Made by a program: the position numbers and the translations under genes. A DNA stretch of 8,276 nucleotides from an uncultured Lachnospiraceae bacterium (GTDB lineage: Bacteria > Bacillota > Clostridia > Lachnospirales > Lachnospiraceae): contig OMRF01000255.1 in the NCBI GenBank assembly GCA_900313435.1, forward strand, positions 1 to 8,276, read 5' to 3'. Of the stretch, positions 1 to 6,007 are shown piece by piece; position 1 is the first letter of the stretch; each line of letters begins with the position of its first letter. The notes beneath the pieces were generated by a model that saw nothing but the letters and a program-made list of their open reading frames with translations, did no database searches and was not told the DNA's origin.

Positions 1-1499
1 AGAGTCGCTATCCGAAGAGCTATGTTCCCGGTGATCCTGTCCTTGTTTGCCGCCCAGCGGAGCACCTTCAGAGTGAAGTCATCAAAGCTCTTTATCAGAA
101 GGGGATCCTTCTCCATGAGATACAGGGCCTCTATGTAGAAAAACGGAGAATTGAGCCTGTTCGTTACGAACTGTCTGATATCCTTCAGTTCCGAAAACGG
201 ATTATCGATATACCTCTCACGAAGGAATAGAAGGAGCCAGAACACTCTCGGGTCGTCCGTATCCCTGAAGATCGCCTCCACCTCAAGAGTAAGCTTGTCG
301 ACATAGCCCTTCTCCCTTTCTATCATGGTGCACAGATAGAGAAGATATGCCCACTCAAAGCCTTTTTTGTCAAGGATCAGAACCTTCAGTTCCTCCACAT
401 ACGAAAGAGCTTCAATCTTTTTTTCGGTAAGTATCAAGGCATGGGTCTTCATGAGAAGATATTCAGTAGCATTCTCCGGGCTGACAGAGATCAGTGTATC
501 CAAAAGCCCGGTAAGGCTTTCACACCACTTCTCACTATCCATCCTTTTAAACCTGTACTCTATATATTCCCTTGTCAGACGTACCTTCGACCTCATGAAG
601 AGTCTGTGTATATCATTTACAGATTCTGACGTCTCCTTTACGCAGAGCACGGTCAGAACCTTTTCTTCATCATAGCTTGAAAAGGTGAGGCGCGCGTAAT
701 TCTTTCCGGCATGCATCTTGTTAGGATGAATGTAAAAATCAAAATGCATGGTGCCGGCGATGAAGTAATCATCATTGACCCTCTCGTGTCCAACCGTGAT
801 GAACTCGCTGTCGCTTTCCACGTTTATCTCAGCGTAGCCCCACTCTGTCTTTGTGATATCAATGGATTCGCGAAGATCCTGATCTTCTACGTTGAAGGTA
901 AGAGATGTATCACTCAGGAAAAATCCTGTCCGACCCTTGAGCCCCAATGCGACCAGGAATTCCTCAAGGTTCTGATAGGTCTTCGGAAAAGACTTGTAGC
1001 CTCTGTAAAGAAGAAACTCATCCGTCTTCTGCGTCTTCATGAAGGATTCAAATTCATCCGTTGAGAAAAAGGAAAGAGCGTCAGTGGGACTTGAACGGTA
1101 AAGCTTTCCAAAATCGGAAAGAGTGGTGATACTTCTGTCATTTACCTTTATAACAGGAGATTGATACTCTATCGAAAAGGGAATGTCCGTTGAATAACCA
1201 TCGAGGATAATGTGAAACTCTCCTTCTATCCTGTCGCCCGAATGTCCTATCCCGTCCTTCACGTAAAACAGGACCTCTACCTGCTCACCCTCAAATGAAG
1301 GGTTCTTGGCAACAACATAGGGATTTGATGAAAATACCATCCCGCGAAGGGATGAAGAATCTGCACAGGAAAGCTTGAAGGAGCTCTCAAAATGCTCCCC
1401 CTCATAAGCGATAAGCGCATGAAGATCACCTTCAATTTTTATGTCGGAACAGACTTTGTCAAATCTGTCCTCTGACATTCGAAAGATCTTCCGCCTCAC
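1..1499 (-). CDS. DUF5717 family protein, N-terminal part (truncated by window edge)
   Basis: Reading leftward from a GTG at 1499 the frame stays open for 499 codons to the window edge, so the C-terminus is missing. The N-terminus (VRRKIFRMSEDRFD) and the segment LRGMVFSSNPYVV around residues 51-63 resemble the start of DUF5717 proteins, large (about 1,000 residues or more) uncharacterised proteins of Lachnospiraceae; this is from memory of the family. Residues 1-290 look beta-rich, like tandem immunoglobulin- or fibronectin-like modules. Residues 295-499 are almost entirely helical with TPR-like spacing. There is no signal peptide or membrane segment in the visible part, so it appears cytoplasmic. 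I chose the GTG because AAGGAG lies 5 bases upstream and the family N-terminus then aligns; an in-frame ATG at 1478 lacks such a site. Its function is unknown. It is transcribed divergently from the PLP-enzyme gene. Confidence 0.8.
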   Translation of the reverse strand, partial: MRRKIFRMSEDRFDKVCSDIKIEGDLHALIAYEGEHFESSFKLSCADSSSLRGMVFSSNPYVVAKNPSFEGEQVEVLFYVKDGIGHSGDRIEGEFHIILDGYSTDIPFSIEYQSPVIKVNDRSITTLSDFGKLYRSSPTDALSFFSTDEFESFMKTQKTDEFLLYRGYKSFPKTYQNLEEFLVALGLKGRTGFFLSDTSLTFNVEDQDLRESIDITKTEWGYAEINVESDSEFITVGHERVNDDYFIAGTMHFDFYIHPNKMHAGKNYARLTFSSYDEEKVLTVLCVKETSESVNDIHRLFMRSKVRLTREYIEYRFKRMDSEKWCESLTGLLDTLISVSPENATEYLLMKTHALILTEKKIEALSYVEELKVLILDKKGFEWAYLLYLCTMIEREKGYVDKLTLEVEAIFRDTDDPRVFWLLLFLRERYIDNPFSELKDIRQFVTNRLNSPFFYIEALYLMEKDPLLIKSFDDFTLKVLRWAANKDRITGNIALRIAT

Positions 1500-1504
1500 T
1501 TTTT

Positions 1505-1510
1505 CTCCTT
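1505..1510 (-). promoter_or_regulatory. Ribosome binding site deciding the GTG start of the DUF5717 gene
   Basis: On the minus strand AAGGAG is followed by five A residues and then GTG at 1499. This spacing supports the GTG over the downstream in-frame ATG at 1478. A second AAAGGAG copy lies about ten bases further upstream. Confidence 0.65.
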
Positions 1511-1528
1511 TGCTCCTTTGAGCTTTTT

Positions 1529-1546
1529 ATGTGCTATAATGCACAT
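1529..1546. promoter_or_regulatory. Inverted repeat centred on a -10 box (candidate operator)
   Basis: ATGTGC and GCACAT form perfect 6-base arms flanking exactly the six bases TATAAT. A dimeric repressor binding here would cover the -10 of the rightward promoter. The same dyad lies in the predicted leader of the leftward DUF5717 transcript, where it could instead fold as a short 6-bp hairpin with a 6-base loop. The symmetry is seen directly; the operator role is inference. Confidence 0.35.
1532..1540 (+). promoter_or_regulatory. Extended -10 promoter for the CobD/HisC-like gene
   Basis: TGCTATAAT is a perfect extended -10 (TGn plus TATAAT). No convincing -35 is present at 16-18 bases upstream, which is tolerated by extended -10 promoters. 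Transcription would start near 1547, giving a leader of about 70 bases before the ATG at 1616. Confidence 0.5.
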
Positions 1547-1571
1547 TACAACAGACAAAAAACAACAAAAT

Positions 1572-1600
1572 ATTATACCAAAGTAGTGTTATAAAGGCAA
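1572..1600 (-). promoter_or_regulatory. Sigma-A-type promoter for the DUF5717 gene
   Basis: On the minus strand TTGCCT (1600-1595, 4 of 6 matches to TTGACA) and a perfect TATAAT (1577-1572) are separated by exactly 17 bases. The predicted transcript would start near 1565 and give a leader of about 65 bases before the GTG at 1499. That leader contains the ATGTGC/GCACAT dyad described separately. The -35 and spacer overlap the leader of the rightward gene, so the two promoters are interlocked. Prediction from sequence only. Confidence 0.55.
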
Positions 1601-1615
1601 AGGAAGGCAGGAAAA

Positions 1616-2713
1616 ATGTCAAAGGAAGAAAAGCCGGTATTTCACGGTAGCGATGTGGAGAAGATCGCGGAAAAATACGGACTCGACAAAAATAAGATCA
1701 CAAGCTTCTCTGCGAACGTAAACCCTCTGGGGATCTCTCCCGTTCTTCGGGAAAAACTCCGTGAAAACGTGGACTGCATTGAAAGGTACCCTGACCGTGA
1801 ATACAGAACTTTGAAGACTGCCATAGCGGATTATCTGAACTGCCATACGAATAATATCATGGTTGGAAACGGCACCACAGAACTTATTTCGCTCTTCATA
1901 GGGATCGCCTCTCCCAGGCGTGCGATAATCGTCGGTCCCACCTATTCCGAATATGAAAGGTGCGTAAACATAGCCGACGGAAAGACAAGCTATTTCCCTC
2001 TCAGAGAGGATAACGGTTTTTCCCTCGACATGGATCTGCTCTGCGAAAGGATCACTCCGGACACCGACCTCATCATCCTCTGTTCTCCCAACAATCCTAC
2101 CGGAACATCTGTAAAGCGTTCTGATATGAGAAAGCTCCTTGATGTCGCAAAGGAGCGTTCCTGCTATGTGATGGTAGATGAAACCTATATAGAGTTCTGT
2201 GATGACGAAAAGGAGCTTACCGCGATCCCCCTTGTAGAATCCCACAACAATATCGTGATCCTCAGAAGCACGAGCAAATTCTTCGCATGCCCCGGTCTTC
2301 GCCTCGGCTACGCCATAACTGCCGACGACGACACCCTCTCATCTGCCGGAAGGAAAAAGAATCCCTGGATGATACACACCCTTGCAGCGGAAAATGCCAT
2401 GTATATGTTCTCGGATACAGAATATATAAGAGAGACGAAAGAACTCATCTCAGCCGAAAGAGAGAGGCTTTATGAAAAGTACAAGAATTCAGAAAGATTT
2501 CTCCCCTTCAGACCTAAGGCCAATTTTATGCTTATGAAGATCAAAGAGGACGGTCTCAAAAGCTCCGTCCTCTTTGAAAAAGCGATCCGTGAAAATATGA
2601 TGATAAGAGACTGTCAATCCTTCCCCTTCTTGGATGACAGCTTCATCAGAATATGCTTCATGAAAAAAGAAGATAATGACAGACTGTTTGACTGTCTGAC
2701 CGGAAAAATCTGA
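1616..2713 (+). CDS. PLP-dependent aminotransferase-fold enzyme, CobD/HisC-like
   Basis: A complete 365-residue fold-type I PLP enzyme of the histidinol-phosphate aminotransferase / threonine-phosphate decarboxylase group, of normal family length. Visible landmarks are HGSD at 10-13 and FSANVNPLG at 31-39 (substrate-binding N-terminus), GNGTTEL at 84-90, SPNNPTG at 157-163 (cofactor Asn), VDETY at 187-191 (Asp188 for the pyridine nitrogen, Tyr191), STSKFFACPGLRLGY at 218-232 (Schiff-base Lys221, Arg229), and FIRICF with Arg345 near the C-terminus (carboxylate binding). The HG(G/S)D start and SANVNPLG are more typical of CobD, which makes (R)-1-amino-2-propanol phosphate for the cobalamin lower loop, than of HisC. 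No cobalamin or histidine biosynthesis gene adjoins, so I leave the substrate open. The start is supported by AGGAAGG 8 bases upstream. The gene appears to be a single-gene transcript with its own promoter. Confidence 0.85.
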   Translation: MSKEEKPVFHGSDVEKIAEKYGLDKNKITSFSANVNPLGISPVLREKLRENVDCIERYPDREYRTLKTAIADYLNCHTNNIMVGNGTTELISLFIGIASPRRAIIVGPTYSEYERCVNIADGKTSYFPLREDNGFSLDMDLLCERITPDTDLIILCSPNNPTGTSVKRSDMRKLLDVAKERSCYVMVDETYIEFCDDEKELTAIPLVESHNNIVILRSTSKFFACPGLRLGYAITADDDTLSSAGRKKNPWMIHTLAAENAMYMFSDTEYIRETKELISAERERLYEKYKNSERFLPFRPKANFMLMKIKEDGLKSSVLFEKAIRENMMIRDCQSFPFLDDSFIRICFMKKEDNDRLFDCLTGKI

Positions 2714-4096
2714 TCACTTGTTTTCAAAGTAATCCATTATCCCTTTTGCTGCCGCCTTTCCTGCGCCCATGGCGAGGATCACGGTTGCCGCTCCGGTGAC
2801 AGCGTCACCACCTGCAAATACGCCTTCCTTAGATGTCTTTCCGAATTCCTCTTCGGCTACGATACAGCCTCGCCTGTTTACATCAAGACCCTTTGTGGTC
2901 CGTGAGATAAGCGGATTCGGAGAGGTTCCGAGAGCCATTATGACAGTGTCGCACTCCATCTCAAATTCAGAGCCCTTGATCTCGACAGGACTTCTCCTTC
3001 CGGAGGCATCGGGTTCTCCAAGCTCCATTCTTATAACCCTTATACCTGAAACAGAGCCGTCTTCGCCTGTAAGTATCTCAACAGGATTTGTGAGAAGATC
3101 AAACTTGATCCCCTCTTCCTCAGCATGATGAACCTCCTCCGCCCTGGCGGGAAGTTCTTTCATTGAGCGGCGATAAACTACCGTAACATCCGCCCCAAGT
3201 CGAAGCGCTGTCCTCGCTGAATCCATGGCAACGTTTCCGCCGCCCACTACAACCACCTTTTTCCCGGGCTTGATGGGAGTATCCTTGTCGGCGTAAGCCT
3301 TCATGAGATTTGATCTTGTAAGATACTCATTCGCAGAAAATACGCCATTCGCCTGTTCTCCGGGTATCCCCATGAACCGGGGAAGTCCGGCGCCCGAGCC
3401 TATGAATACAGCTTCAAAGCCCTTCTTTTCCATGAGGTCATCTATAGTGACGGAACGTCCTACTATGACATCAGTCTCTATCTTTACGCCAAGTTTCTTT
3501 ACATTCTCGACCTCAACTGCTACGACCCTTTCCTTCGGAAGACGAAATTCCGGGATACCGTAGACCAGGACTCCACCAGCCTTGTGAAGCGCCTCAAATA
3601 TCGTGACATCATAACCGTTTCTCGCGAGATCTCCGGCACAGGTAAGTCCTGCGGGACCGGCTCCGATAACGGCAACCTTATGCCCGTTCTTCTTTGCAGC
3701 CACCTTCGGCTCGAAACCATTTTTCATAGCGTAGTCCGCCACAAAGCGCTCAAGCTTTCCGATTGCAACAGGCTCGCCCTTTACGCCACGTACGCAGACG
3801 CCCTCACACTGTGTTTCCTGAGGACAGACTCTTCCGCAGACCGCCGGGAGGGCTGATGACAATGATATCGTCTCATAGGCCTTTTCAAAATTCCTGTCCT
3901 TTACTTCCTGTATGAACGCGGGAATATTTATGGAAACAGGGCAGCCTCCCACACAACGGGGGTTCTTGCAGTTCAAGCATCTTGAAGCCTCATTTACTGC
4001 TTCATCCTCAGTATAGCCAAGGCAGACCTCTTCAAAATTCTTTGCCCTTTCCTTCGGATCCTGTTCGGCTATCGGTACCCTTGTAAGCATATCCAT
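2714..4096 (-). CDS. nfnB: NADH-dependent ferredoxin:NADP+ oxidoreductase, large subunit NfnB (GltA-like)
   Basis: From the ATG at 4096 this is a 460-residue homologue of the glutamate synthase small subunit. With NfnA it forms the cytoplasmic flavin-based bifurcating enzyme that reduces NADP+ with NADH and reduced ferredoxin, or the reverse. Landmarks: Cys40, 43, 48 and 52 (CLNCKNPRC then GGCP) and Cys87, 91, 97 and 101 for the two [4Fe-4S] clusters; FAD dinucleotide motif VIGAGPAGL at about 143-151; NADP(H) motif VVGGGNVAMD at about 283-292; and the C-terminal FAD motif GVFAGGDAVTGAATV at about 425-439. No glutamate synthase large subunit is adjacent and NfnA directly precedes it, which argues for Nfn rather than GltD. 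The frame is open further up to a TTG at 4132 overlapping the nfnA stop, but homology begins at MDMLTRVP, so I prefer the ATG. It is the last gene of the operon. Confidence 0.9.
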   Translation of the reverse strand: MDMLTRVPIAEQDPKERAKNFEEVCLGYTEDEAVNEASRCLNCKNPRCVGGCPVSINIPAFIQEVKDRNFEKAYETISLSSALPAVCGRVCPQETQCEGVCVRGVKGEPVAIGKLERFVADYAMKNGFEPKVAAKKNGHKVAVIGAGPAGLTCAGDLARNGYDVTIFEALHKAGGVLVYGIPEFRLPKERVVAVEVENVKKLGVKIETDVIVGRSVTIDDLMEKKGFEAVFIGSGAGLPRFMGIPGEQANGVFSANEYLTRSNLMKAYADKDTPIKPGKKVVVVGGGNVAMDSARTALRLGADVTVVYRRSMKELPARAEEVHHAEEEGIKFDLLTNPVEILTGEDGSVSGIRVIRMELGEPDASGRRSPVEIKGSEFEMECDTVIMALGTSPNPLISRTTKGLDVNRRGCIVAEEEFGKTSKEGVFAGGDAVTGAATVILAMGAGKAAAKGIMDYFENK

Positions 4097-4107
4097 GATC
4101 AATCTCT

Positions 4108-4114
4108 CTCCTTT
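4108..4114 (-). promoter_or_regulatory. Ribosome binding site for nfnB
   Basis: AAAGGAG on the minus strand lies 11 bases before the ATG at 4096, inside the short gap after the nfnA stop. The spacing is slightly long. It would be 5 bases for a TTG at 4102, which would add only two residues. It lies downstream of the TTG at 4132, so it argues against that longer start. Confidence 0.5.
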
Positions 4115-4128
4115 ATCAAAGTCCCTTC

Positions 4129-5007
4129 TCAACAGCTTTTGCAGCCGCCCTTAAAGGTATCTCCTTCTTCAAACTCCAGCTTCTTTCTTCCCTCTTCGGT
4201 CTTGTAAAGGGCAACCCTTTTCATCGCAAGATCAAAGTCCACAAGATGTCCGTCAAACTCCGGTCCGTCAACGCAGGCGAACTTCACCTCGTCTCCCACC
4301 AGAAGCCTGCAGGCTCCGCACATTCCGGTTCCGTCCACCATGATCATGTTCATTGATACTATGGTATGGATAGAAAGCTTCTTTGTAAGGAGGCATACGA
4401 ACTTCATCATTATCGTAGGGCCAATGGCTACGCAGTGATCAAAGCGAATTCCTTCGTCATAAAGGGCCTGAAGCTGATCGGTTCCCATACCATGAAAACC
4501 GTATGTTCCGTCATCGGTAGTCACATATACATGTCCTGAAACACTCTCCATCTCCTCAATGAAGAAAAGCAGTTCCTTCGTACGGCTGCCCATGATGACC
4601 GAGCAATCAACCCCGTGCTCGTGAAGCCATTTGACCTGGCAATAAACAGGTGCGATACCGAGCCCGCCGGCAACAAAGACTATGTTTTTCTTTTTTGTCT
4701 CTTCAAGGTTTTCCTCAAGACAGATATCAGAAGGATTTCCGAGAGGTCCCACGATATCGGTAAAGCAGTCCCCTTCATTCAAAAGCGCCATCTTCTCAGT
4801 TGAAGCGCCTATAGTCTGGATCACTATCGTGATCTCTTCCTTTTCCCTGTCATAATCACAGATAGTGAGGGGTATCCTCTCTCCGTCCTCACCGGTGCGG
4901 GCTATGATGAACTGTCCGGGAAGGCAGCGCTCCGTGACATTTTTTGCCTTTACATCCATCAGAATGATCTTGTCGGCAAGAACTTTTTTCTTTACGATCT
5001 CAAACAT
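4129..5007 (-). CDS. nfnA: NADH-dependent ferredoxin:NADP+ oxidoreductase, small subunit NfnA
   Basis: A 292-residue FNR-like protein, often annotated as sulfide/dihydroorotate dehydrogenase-like electron-transfer subunit. It has an N-terminal FAD-binding barrel with RIPLTICD at 44-51, an NAD(H)-binding half starting at VAGGLGIAP (112-120), and a [2Fe-2S] loop VDGTGMCGAC with Cys230, Cys233 and Cys245. Asp225 sits five residues before the first Cys, matching the spacing of the Asp-plus-three-Cys ligand set that I recall from the Thermotoga maritima NfnA structure. The protein ends in GGCKSC, an unassigned Cys pair. NADH donates electrons at this subunit's FAD; the bifurcating FAD is in NfnB. 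The start has AAGGAG 10 bases upstream. It follows the GTPase fusion gene by 25 bases and precedes nfnB. PyrK, the dihydroorotate dehydrogenase partner, is the main alternative, but no pyrD is present and nfnB is adjacent. Confidence 0.9.
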   Translation of the reverse strand: MFEIVKKKVLADKIILMDVKAKNVTERCLPGQFIIARTGEDGERIPLTICDYDREKEEITIVIQTIGASTEKMALLNEGDCFTDIVGPLGNPSDICLEENLEETKKKNIVFVAGGLGIAPVYCQVKWLHEHGVDCSVIMGSRTKELLFFIEEMESVSGHVYVTTDDGTYGFHGMGTDQLQALYDEGIRFDHCVAIGPTIMMKFVCLLTKKLSIHTIVSMNMIMVDGTGMCGACRLLVGDEVKFACVDGPEFDGHLVDFDLAMKRVALYKTEEGRKKLEFEEGDTFKGGCKSC

Positions 5008-5032
5008 CTTTCTATTACTCCTTCAATATCGC

Positions 5033-5992
5033 TTAAGTAAAGTACACTAGTTCATCCGAGGGCTTTTCAGCGTCTTTTATCAGAACGGGATAAAGCACGG
5101 GTCCTTTGCCCCTGTATTCCTGCGCAAATTCGTTCCTCACAGTGCATGTAAGGTCGAGCCATGATCTGTGCTCGATATTATTTGAATCAGGATATTTACA
5201 TTTCATGCCGAGAAACTGTATGTCAGCCGCACAGCAGGTCATCGCGAATCTTCCGGGCACGAAGGTTCCGGGCTTCAGCTTCCCCTTTCCATCCTTGGGG
5301 TTATATACCAGAGCCAGGAAATGAACCTTTTTCCCGTCATACTTCTTGGGATTATCCATACAGTCCGTGAACCAGAGGGCGTAATCAGCATCACTTATCT
5401 CTATGGTTTCCGCATCAAGGTCAAAAGGAAGCGGCTCCGGCGTATCGTCTACAGTGCCGTCTGCCCTTATATAGACTATCTGAGCGGAGCGGTTCACAGT
5501 CTTTACATTTGCCCTAAACTTTGATTTTTTGACATCGGGAGGGCAGCGATTGAACATTATCACATCGGCTTTTATAAGCTGCTCCGACATCATCGTCCTC
5601 ATATTCAGCATATAGGCTTCAAATGTCGTAGCATCCACGGTGCAGAGGGATTGTACTATGGTCCACTCCTTCGGACCGTCCAGCTCATAGATGGGGGCAA
5701 CCTCCCATGTGCCGTTATATTCTATAAACACCGCTCCGGGATCATATTTCTTTGTAAGTTCTGTAAGATAAGCCTCATTCAGATCCTTCGGGTCTGATAT
5801 CTCTATCAGCGTTCCGTTAATCTTTTTCAGTTCATCCTCATCATATTCCTCTTCGCCGTCCTCACAGACTATCAGGAGAAAACTGTCAAGGTCATTTGCA
5901 AAGCCGTTCTCAAACAGCGTTTCCTTCACAAGTGTGGTCTTCCCGCTGTCCATGAAGCCGAAGAAAATATATACAGGTATATCCTTTTTCAT
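5033..5992 (-). CDS. G3E/CobW-like P-loop GTPase fused to a C-terminal YcgQ/DUF1980-like domain
   Basis: A 319-residue two-part protein. Residues 6-185 form a P-loop domain with Walker A GFMDSGKTT (12-20). At the Walker B/switch position it reads FIEYNGTW (89-96), where COG0523 proteins have IEPSGVG. At the base-recognition position it reads FNRCPPD (147-153) instead of NKxD or SRTD. It lacks the GCxCC metal motif and carries an acidic stretch CEDGEEEYDEDEL (43-55). Residues about 215-319 (KKYDGKKVHFLALVYNP, then VPGRFAMTCCAADIQFLGM at 246-263) resemble the C-terminal domain of YcgQ/TIGR03943 proteins, the partner of YcgR-type permeases; Cys253, Cys254 and Asp257 match the conserved CCxAD motif as I remember it. 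No membrane segment or signal is seen. It lies 15 bases after the His-rich GTPase gene with only a weak GAGAA site, suggesting translational coupling. A metal-related role is inferred from family and context; substrate and partner are unknown. Confidence 0.75.
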   Translation of the reverse strand: MKKDIPVYIFFGFMDSGKTTLVKETLFENGFANDLDSFLLIVCEDGEEEYDEDELKKINGTLIEISDPKDLNEAYLTELTKKYDPGAVFIEYNGTWEVAPIYELDGPKEWTIVQSLCTVDATTFEAYMLNMRTMMSEQLIKADVIMFNRCPPDVKKSKFRANVKTVNRSAQIVYIRADGTVDDTPEPLPFDLDAETIEISDADYALWFTDCMDNPKKYDGKKVHFLALVYNPKDGKGKLKPGTFVPGRFAMTCCAADIQFLGMKCKYPDSNNIEHRSWLDLTCTVRNEFAQEYRGKGPVLYPVLIKDAEKPSDELVYFT

Positions 5993-6007
5993 GTCTGTTC
6001 TCGGATA

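Noticed and set aside
711..1064. Plus-strand open frame of 117 codons
   Set aside because: It lies wholly inside the DUF5717 frame on the opposite strand, which has recognisable family similarity and a good start. I recognise nothing in the plus-strand translation.
1619..2245. Minus-strand open frame of 208 codons
   Set aside because: It is antisense to the PLP enzyme, whose catalytic motifs are all intact on the plus strand; the translation resembles no family I know.
2678..2698. Short inverted repeats (GACAG/CTGTC and CAGAC/GTCTG) at the end of the PLP gene, with a T-rich stretch on the minus-strand side
   Set aside because: The stems are only 5 bp with 9-base loops, lie within coding sequence, and the T-rich run is about ten bases away. 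This is too weak to call as a terminator for the leftward operon.
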